DNA of 11,736 nt from an uncultured Lachnospiraceae bacterium (GTDB taxonomy: Bacteria; Bacillota_A; Clostridia; Lachnospirales; Lachnospiraceae): the NCBI GenBank assembly GCA_946410365.1, contig CAMKAA010000013.1, positions 1 to 11,736 of the forward strand. Reading direction: 5' to 3'. The notes below the pieces were generated by a model. That model saw nothing but the letters and a program-made list of their open reading frames with translations. It did no database searches and had not been told where the DNA came from. Positions within the stretch are counted from its first letter, which is position 1. Each line of letters starts with the position of its first letter. The translations under genes were made by a program, and so were the position numbers. Positions 7,118 to 11,736 of this stretch are shown here, piece by piece.

Positions 7118-7558
7118 TCAGATAAGGGACTCCGGGCCAAAGGAGTTGGGAAGAAGCTCCTCGAGTGTAAAGATCTTATAGTCCTCCCTGCTTCTGGCTA
7201 CGATTATTACAAAGGTTTCACTGTCACAGAACTCACGCATAAACTGTCTGCAGCTGCCGCAGGGATAGCTGTATCCCTCCGGCTCTTCCTCTCTGCCGCC
7301 TGCGATCGCGATCGCCCGAAATACGCGCTCCCCTTCGCTCACGGCTTTCACCATTGCTGTTCTCTCCGCGCAGATCGTTACCGGATAAGCCGCGTTTTCA
7401 ATGTTGCAGCCCCCATAGATCCTGCCGCTCTCAGTCAGAAGCGCCGCGCCGACGGCAAATCCCGAATAGGGAATATAAGAGCGGGTTCTCATAAAGAGCG
7501 CCTCCGAGATCAGTTCGGAAATGATCTCACCGCTGAGAGTGATCTGATTATTTCCCAT
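7118..7558 (-). CDS. cdd: Cytidine deaminase
   Basis: This 146-residue enzyme hydrolyses cytidine or deoxycytidine to uridine or deoxyuridine plus ammonia in pyrimidine salvage. It is the short, tetrameric Firmicutes type. The substrate motif CNIENAAY is at residues 51-58. The zinc ligands are C63 in TICAERTA and C100 and C103 in PCGSCRQ, with catalytic E65, so all active-site residues are present. YIPYSGFAVGAAL at 29-41 is the typical N-terminal signature. The start at 7556-7558 has AAAGGA about 9 bases upstream. The gene follows udp by 17 bases. The pairing is sensible because the uridine made here is the substrate of the phosphorylase. The last 10-15 residues (LPNSFGPESLI) match the usual conserved end. 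Confidence 0.96.
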   Translation of the reverse strand: MGNNQITLSGEIISELISEALFMRTRSYIPYSGFAVGAALLTESGRIYGGCNIENAAYPVTICAERTAMVKAVSEGERVFRAIAIAGGREEEPEGYSYPCGSCRQFMREFCDSETFVIIVARSREDYKIFTLEELLPNSFGPESLI

Positions 7559-7575
7559 ATCTCACCGTCCTTTAT

Positions 7576-8358
7576 TCATTCCGCAGCGTCCCGGCGGGCA
7601 AGGATCTTCACCGCCTCGATCGCCGTCCTGATCGCGCTGTCCGTGTCGTGAACAATGGGATTTGACAAACCTTTTTTCGCTCTTGTCTGATTGGCCATTG
7701 TCAGAAGGACCGTGCCGGTCCTGACTTTCCTGTATCCGCCCACAATGAACAGAGTCGCGGATTCCATCTCCGAGGCCAGACATCCCAGTTTCAGATAAGC
7801 GTCCCAATTCTGGAGCAGCACTGCGCTGTTAGGAAGAAGTTCGGGATTATGCTGTCCGTAAAAAGCGTCCTTACAATGTACAACACCGATGTGATATCTC
7901 TCGCCCCGTTTCTGCGCTGCGTCTTCAAGAGCACTTAAGACCGCATAATCCGAGACAGCCGGATATTCAATAGGCGCATACTCTCTGCTGGTGCCATCCA
8001 TGCGGATCGCGCCCGACGCGATCACCAGGTCTCCGCTCATAACCTCTTCCTGCATTCCTCCGCATGTGCCTACCCTGATAAAAGTATCCGCGCCGCAGTT
8101 CGCCAGTTCCTCCAGCGCGATCGCAGCGGAGGGGCCTCCGATGCCGGTAGAAGTCACGCTCAGCTTCACGCCGTCCACTGTTCCCGTAATAGTTATATAT
8201 TCTCTGTTGTCGGCCACCAGTACAGGGTCGTCAAAATACTGAGCGATCTTCGCGCACCGCTTCGGATCACCGGGCAGCAGTACATACCTCCCCACTTCCC
8301 CTTTTGCCACCTGAATGTGGTACTGTCTTTCAGGATCGATTGAATATGCTGGAATCAT
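7576..8358 (-). CDS. udp: Uridine phosphorylase
   Basis: This enzyme cleaves uridine with phosphate to uracil and ribose-1-phosphate, feeding both base salvage and carbon use. The protein is 260 residues, the normal length. Phosphate-binding GDPKR is at residues 30-34. Two other family signatures, RVGTCGG (95-101) and SEMESATLF (196-204), identify the PNP/UDP phosphorylase family, with the second contacting ribose. The pyrimidine-binding loop reads [12 protein letters not shown] (162-173), the form seen in clostridial uridine phosphorylases rather than the Gln-Glu-Arg form of E. coli Udp. A neighbouring cdd supports uridine over purine specificity. The ATG at 8356-8358 has AAAGGAG about 8 bases upstream, within the 15-base gap after the kinase stop, so the two genes are probably co-transcribed. 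Confidence 0.93.
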   Translation of the reverse strand: MIPAYSIDPERQYHIQVAKGEVGRYVLLPGDPKRCAKIAQYFDDPVLVADNREYITITGTVDGVKLSVTSTGIGGPSAAIALEELANCGADTFIRVGTCGGMQEEVMSGDLVIASGAIRMDGTSREYAPIEYPAVSDYAVLSALEDAAQKRGERYHIGVVHCKDAFYGQHNPELLPNSAVLLQNWDAYLKLGCLASEMESATLFIVGGYRKVRTGTVLLTMANQTRAKKGLSNPIVHDTDSAIRTAIEAVKILARRDAAE

Positions 8359-8373
8359 GTGTTTTCTCCTTTC

Positions 8374-10098
8374 CTATCGCAGCACCCGCCTCAGCACATA
8401 GCGCAGAGTGAGCACATCCACCGGTTTCGTAATATAGGCATCCATTCCGCTCTCCGCGGCCTTGCAGCGATCCTCCTTAAATGCGTTGGCTGTCATGGCT
8501 ATTATCGGGATCTGGGCCCTGCTTCTGTCAGGGAGAGATCGGATCCTTTCGGTCGCCTCATATCCGTCCATGACAGGCATCTGAATGTCCATCAGAACTG
8601 CCGAGTAATACCACGGGTCAGATTCAATGATCCTCTGCAGGGCTTTCTTGCCGTTCTCGGCCGTCTCCACTTTAAAGCCGTCCTCGATCAGCATATCCTC
8701 CGCGATCTCCCTGTTGAGCGGATTATCTTCCACGAGAAGAAGTCTCCTTCCCTCGATCCAGCCCACATCAGCTCCTTTTTTTCTGCTCGCGCTGTCGCGG
8801 TCCTGGAAGACAGCCATATCTCCGCTGTCCACCCCTTTCAGTTCCTGATCTCCATTTTCGTCCGCTTCTGAGTTAAACTCGTCTACCGGCCGGAATTCCA
8901 GGTCTACTACAAACTCCGTGCCGACATTCTCCTCGCTCTCCACACTTATATTGCCGCCCATCATGTCCACGATTCCCTTGGCTATGGACATTCCCAGACC
9001 ACTCCCGTAGGAATTGTTCTCGATCCTTCCGGTCTCTCTCTCGAAGGGTTCGAAGACGCGGCCGATAAATCCTTTTCCTATACCGATCCCTGTGTCGGTC
9101 ACCCTGAACACGTAGCCGCAATATCTTCGTCCGCTCTGGTGCGGCTTCTGGTGTATCATAAGGCTGACCGAACCTCCGGGCTCCGTGTACTTGACCGAAT
9201 TACTAAGAAGATTAAGAAGGACCTGGGTGATCCTTGTCTCATCGCAGTAAACCTCATAGTTCACTACAGACTCGATGTCGATCGTGAACGTCAGATTCCT
9301 GGCTGTCATCTGCGGCTGAAGGATACCACGGATCTTCTCCACAAGTTCCCTCAGATCGCATTTGTTTTCATTGATCGTGATCCTACCGCTCTCGATCCTG
9401 CTCATGTCAAGCACGTCATTGATCAGCCTGAGAAGATGATTGCTGGAAGTGCGTATTTTCTCCAGGGCATCCCTGACTTTCTCTTTGTCGTCGAGATGAG
9501 AGGACGCAATGTTCGTAAATCCCATGATAGCATTCATCGGAGTCCTGATATCATGGGACATGTTGGTGAGGAAAGTGCTCTTAGCCGAATCGGCGCTTCT
9601 TGCCCTGTCCAGAGCCCCTTCGAACAGCCTTCTCTGCTGCAGTTCCCTGCTCATCTCATCCTGGATGCAGGATACGCCTACGAAGGCCTTAGGGCCATCC
9701 TCTGCCTGGATCATCCTCATCCGGAAATACTCCGGTCCCCTGCTCGTGATCGCCCTGAATACGAAACTGCAGAAGCCGTCGCTCTCAAGCCTGCTCCTGA
9801 GGCTGTCCAGGCTCACAGCCCCGATAAAGAGATCGTAGTCATAGGAATAAATGCAGCTGTCCGCGATCTCAAGCATGGTCAGCGAGAACTTGTCCCTGAA
9901 CATTCCCGACAGATTCTTTGAAAATCTTCCCGCCATTTTGAAGATCTCATAGGAATCGTTAGACATATCCAGGATCAGCGCCACTTCGTATTCCCGAAGG
10001 AGCGCGTCAAGGATCACTTTCTGTCTCGAAGAGAGGCCGCTGCCTCCCTCATTTATATCCGCCGCTTTGTGAGCGGCATCTCTGTTATTATCATTCAT
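8374..10098 (-). CDS. Hybrid sensor histidine kinase/response regulator, cytoplasmic
   Basis: The protein is 574 residues from the ATG at 10096-10098. That ATG was chosen because GTGGAG (10108-10113) lies 9 bases upstream; a GTG at 10111-10113 is part of this site. Residues 20-150 form a PAS-like sensor region without membrane segments, and a short coiled linker follows (about 150-172). The dimerisation box FLTNMSHDIRTPMNA carries phospho-acceptor H182. The ATPase has its N box (NLLSNSVKY, N300), G1 box (DTGIGIG from D335) and G2 box (GSGLGMS from 365). After an acidic linker (about 405-450) a receiver domain follows, with VEDN (D458), acceptor D504 in LMDIQMP, T536 and K558. All catalytic residues are present. 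There is no HPt or DNA-binding output domain, so an external phosphotransfer protein and regulator would be needed. The signal is unknown. Proximity to udp and cdd hints at, but does not show, a link to nucleosides. Confidence 0.93.
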   Translation of the reverse strand: MNDNNRDAAHKAADINEGGSGLSSRQKVILDALLREYEVALILDMSNDSYEIFKMAGRFSKNLSGMFRDKFSLTMLEIADSCIYSYDYDLFIGAVSLDSLRSRLESDGFCSFVFRAITSRGPEYFRMRMIQAEDGPKAFVGVSCIQDEMSRELQQRRLFEGALDRARSADSAKSTFLTNMSHDIRTPMNAIMGFTNIASSHLDDKEKVRDALEKIRTSSNHLLRLINDVLDMSRIESGRITINENKCDLRELVEKIRGILQPQMTARNLTFTIDIESVVNYEVYCDETRITQVLLNLLSNSVKYTEPGGSVSLMIHQKPHQSGRRYCGYVFRVTDTGIGIGKGFIGRVFEPFERETGRIENNSYGSGLGMSIAKGIVDMMGGNISVESEENVGTEFVVDLEFRPVDEFNSEADENGDQELKGVDSGDMAVFQDRDSASRKKGADVGWIEGRRLLLVEDNPLNREIAEDMLIEDGFKVETAENGKKALQRIIESDPWYYSAVLMDIQMPVMDGYEATERIRSLPDRSRAQIPIIAMTANAFKEDRCKAAESGMDAYITKPVDVLTLRYVLRRVLR

Positions 10099-10107
10099 AT
10101 GGTAACG

Positions 10108-10113
10108 CTCCAC
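10108..10113 (-). promoter_or_regulatory. Ribosome binding site of the hybrid kinase
   Basis: GTGGAG on the minus strand lies 9 bases before ATG 10098 and decides that start over the in-frame GTG at 10111-10113. It abuts the foot of the third leader hairpin (10114-10135), so its accessibility could depend on folding. Confidence 0.6.
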
Positions 10114-10209
10114 TCCGGCTGTAGCTCAGGCCGGATCCTCCCCCTGCATTACACTGTTCGGGCGTTATGCAGTCCGCTGCAGCAGCCCGGAAGCCGCATC
10201 GTGCTTCCG
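10114..10209 (-). other. Structured leader with three successive hairpins upstream of the hybrid kinase
   Basis: In the order of transcription the leader holds three stems. The first is CGGAAGC/GCTTCCG (7 bp, 8-base loop, 10188-10209). The second is CTGCAT/ATGCAG (6 bp, 17-base loop, 10144-10172). The third is TCCGGC/GCCGGA (6 bp, 10-base loop, 10114-10135), ending right at the ribosome site. None is followed by a T-run on either strand, so these are not intrinsic terminators. A leader of about 115 bases with three GC-rich stems suggests possible translational control or RNA stability. I do not recognise a known riboswitch class. The stems are seen directly; the role is inferred. Confidence 0.45.
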
Positions 10210-10220
10210 AAACTCTTATT

Positions 10221-10250
10221 ATGATACCATTTCCCCTGTAAAAATCTCAA
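10221..10250 (-). promoter_or_regulatory. Candidate promoter for the hybrid kinase operon
   Basis: On the minus strand TTGAGA (10245-10250) and TATCAT (10221-10226) are separated by 18 bases. A TGG just before the -10 gives an extended -10 form. It would start a transcript near 10214, with a leader of about 115 bases, and could drive the kinase and the salvage genes downstream. Confidence 0.5.
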
Positions 10251-10288
10251 CATCACGCTCAATTTCCTGTTTTAAAATATTGAAAGCA

Positions 10289-10297
10289 TGATATAAT
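10289..10297 (+). promoter_or_regulatory. Extended -10 promoter for citrate synthase
   Basis: TGATATAAT is a perfect extended -10 element (TG, one base, TATAAT at 10292-10297). The -35 position 17-18 bases upstream reads GTTTTA or TGTTTT, a poor match, which the extended -10 would offset. The predicted start near 10304 gives a leader of about 47 bases before ATG 10351. It is divergent from the kinase promoter, with about 40 bases between the two -10/-35 blocks. Confidence 0.6.
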
Positions 10298-10337
10298 AGG
10301 CAGAAACCAATGCATCCTTGTATACAATGATTCAAAA

Positions 10338-10343
10338 AAGGAG
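10338..10343 (+). promoter_or_regulatory. Ribosome binding site of citrate synthase
   Basis: AAGGAG lies 7 bases before ATG 10351. It fixes that start in preference to the in-frame ATGs at 10318 and 10327, which would place this site inside the coding region. Confidence 0.75.
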
Positions 10344-10350
10344 ATTCCTT

Positions 10351-11706
10351 ATGGATAATAACCTGAATTTCCACGACGATAATATCCTGGCGAGATTCTT
10401 CGGCAGATCATCCAACTATACAGACATCCCAAACCCGCTCTTCAAAGAGTACAATGTCAAGAAAGGACTTAGAAATGATGACGGTACAGGCGTCCGGATC
10501 GGCCTTACCAAGGTAAGCGACGTCATTGGATACACAAAAGACGCAGACGGGAACGTTGTACCCTGTGAGGGCGACCTGATCTACAGGGGCTACAGCATCA
10601 GGGATCTTTTAAAGAACCGTCAGGGCCATTTCGGCTATGAGGAGACGGTCTTTCTGCTGTTGTTCGGCTACCTTCCTGACCGCACCGAGTTTGACAACTT
10701 CAAAAAGTGCATCTCGGCCCGCTACGATCTTCCCGCGGATTTCCTCACAAACGATATTCTTCAGACTCCCTCGAGGAATCTGATGAATAAGCTCCAGTCC
10801 AGCACGATCTCTCTCTACAATTACGCTCTGGATCCGGATGCGCAGGATGTCTATCAGACCCTTCTCAAGGGCATTGATCTCGTTGCCAAGTTTCCTTCCA
10901 TCGGGTGCTATTCCTATTTTGCCAAGATGCACCATTTTTACAGGCAGTCGCTGATCATCCATTATCCCAGACCGGAATACTCTATCGCGGAGAACATCCT
11001 TTACATGCTCAGAAGCGACGGAAAGTTCACGGAGAGGGAGGCTTCCGTCCTCGACGCGATCCTCATGATCCACGCGGATCACGGCGGAGGAAATAACTCC
11101 ACCTTCACCAACGTCGTTATGGGATCGACCGGAACCGATCTGTACTCTGCTGTCTGCGGCTCTATCGGCTCCCTCAAGGGTCCCAAACATGGCGGCGCCA
11201 ACATCAGCGTCAACAAGATGATGCAGCAGATCATCGCTGACACGAAATATTCCTGTGACGATACTCTGCTGCGCTCCATTGTGGACAGGATCCTGGATAA
11301 GGACTATTTTGACAATTCCGGCCTGGTCTACGGATTCGGCCACGCCGTATACACTCTGAGCGATCCCAGATGCGAACTTCTCCGCTCTCTGTGCAAGACG
11401 CTTGCGGAGGAACAAGGCTGCCCCGAGAGATACAAGTTCTACTCCAAATTCGAGAACATTGTCAAGGAAGCAGTCCTTGAGAACCGCGGAAAGCCGATCT
11501 GCACAAATGTTGATTATTATTCAGGTTTCGCCTACACAATGCTGGGCATCCCGGAAGATCTCTTTACTCCTCTGTTCGCGATCGCGCGTGTGGCCGGCTG
11601 GGTCGCCCACAACGTCGAGAACAAGATGTATGACGGAAAGATCATGCGTCCCGCCACGAAATATATCGGCGATCACCAGAAATATGTCCCTATGAAGAAG
11701 AGATGA
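10351..11706 (+). CDS. gltA: Citrate synthase (citrate/2-methylcitrate synthase family)
   Basis: The enzyme joins oxaloacetate and acetyl-CoA to citrate in the cytoplasm, the entry to the oxidative branch that leads to 2-oxoglutarate and glutamate in anaerobes. The protein is 451 residues from ATG 10351, of the longer form common in Clostridia. Active-site signatures are complete: HADHGGGNNSTF (241-252), GPKHGGAN with catalytic H280, GFGHAVYT with H331, SDPR (R340), and TNVDYYSGF with catalytic D388. The citrate-binding FAIARVAGWVAHN (R413, H420) and MRPATKYIG follow near the end. The N-terminal 40 residues are an extension beyond the core family. It is the only rightward gene, with its own promoter. 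No aconitase or isocitrate dehydrogenase lies in the 30 bases left downstream. Citrate versus 2-methylcitrate specificity cannot be settled from sequence alone; citrate is more likely without prp neighbours. Confidence 0.93.
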   Translation: MDNNLNFHDDNILARFFGRSSNYTDIPNPLFKEYNVKKGLRNDDGTGVRIGLTKVSDVIGYTKDADGNVVPCEGDLIYRGYSIRDLLKNRQGHFGYEETVFLLLFGYLPDRTEFDNFKKCISARYDLPADFLTNDILQTPSRNLMNKLQSSTISLYNYALDPDAQDVYQTLLKGIDLVAKFPSIGCYSYFAKMHHFYRQSLIIHYPRPEYSIAENILYMLRSDGKFTEREASVLDAILMIHADHGGGNNSTFTNVVMGSTGTDLYSAVCGSIGSLKGPKHGGANISVNKMMQQIIADTKYSCDDTLLRSIVDRILDKDYFDNSGLVYGFGHAVYTLSDPRCELLRSLCKTLAEEQGCPERYKFYSKFENIVKEAVLENRGKPICTNVDYYSGFAYTMLGIPEDLFTPLFAIARVAGWVAHNVENKMYDGKIMRPATKYIGDHQKYVPMKKR

Positions 11707-11736
11707 TCGCTTTAAAACGCTGTGAACGAAAAAGGG

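Noticed and set aside
7302..7315. Overlapping GCGATCGC octamers resembling cyanobacterial HIP1
   Set aside because: They encode an Ala-Ile-Ala-Ile run in cytidine deaminase and fit the general GATC richness; one more isolated GCGATCGC occurs near 6833, so there is no repeat family.
10114..10135. A tRNA-like stretch (GGCTGTAGCTCAG) upstream of the kinase
   Set aside because: It resembles a tRNA 5' end and D-arm, but no anticodon arm, T-loop or matching acceptor follows. The bases are better read as a small hairpin.
10609..11415. A 268-codon minus-strand frame antisense to citrate synthase
   Set aside because: It is entirely opposite a complete citrate synthase and has no ribosome site or domain.
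11707..11736. Possible terminator after citrate synthase
   Set aside because: The 30 bases visible contain no stem with a following T-run; a terminator could lie beyond the window.

Overview
The window looks like chromosomal housekeeping DNA from an anaerobic Firmicute, most likely a Clostridia/Lachnospiraceae-type bacterium. The support is strong purine-rich Shine-Dalgarno sites, a moderately GC-rich composition with frequent AGG, AGA and ATC codons, a YycJ/WalJ-type metallo-hydrolase, the Firmicutes pair of a short ACT protein and a DUF711 protein, and a clostridial-style uridine phosphorylase. The taxonomic guess is an inference from gene families; no rRNA is present.

Nine genes run leftward from about 10.1 kb to the left edge. 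In transcription order they are: a cytoplasmic hybrid histidine kinase/response regulator (8374-10098), uridine phosphorylase (7576-8358), cytidine deaminase (7118-7558), a small zinc-finger membrane protein of anti-sigma type (6769-7095), DNA polymerase I (3952-6732), dephospho-CoA kinase (3257-3928), a YycJ/WalJ-like metallo-hydrolase (2429-3226), an ACT-domain protein (2099-2374) and a DUF711/UPF0210 protein (668-2032). A PfkB-family sugar kinase (from 527, cut by the left edge) follows after a 140-base gap that holds its own candidate promoter and a tandem repeat. From the kinase to the metallo-hydrolase the gaps are only 15-36 bases, and no intrinsic terminator is visible, so these genes may share one long transcript. 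The ACT and DUF711 genes follow after gaps of 54 and 66 bases.

One gene runs rightward: citrate synthase (10351-11706). It is divergent from the histidine kinase across a 252-base intergenic region. That region carries an extended -10 promoter for citrate synthase, a second candidate promoter facing the kinase, and a kinase leader with three successive hairpins.

Functionally the window combines pyrimidine nucleoside salvage (udp, cdd), replication and repair (polA, possibly the YycJ-like protein), coenzyme A synthesis (coaE), central carbon metabolism (citrate synthase, sugar kinase) and signalling (hybrid kinase, anti-sigma-like protein). I see no mobile element, CRISPR array, tRNA or rRNA. 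I do not see a clear new system. The best leads are the structured kinase leader, the tandem repeat over the sugar-kinase promoter, the orphan anti-sigma-like protein, and the uncharacterised ACT/DUF711 pair.
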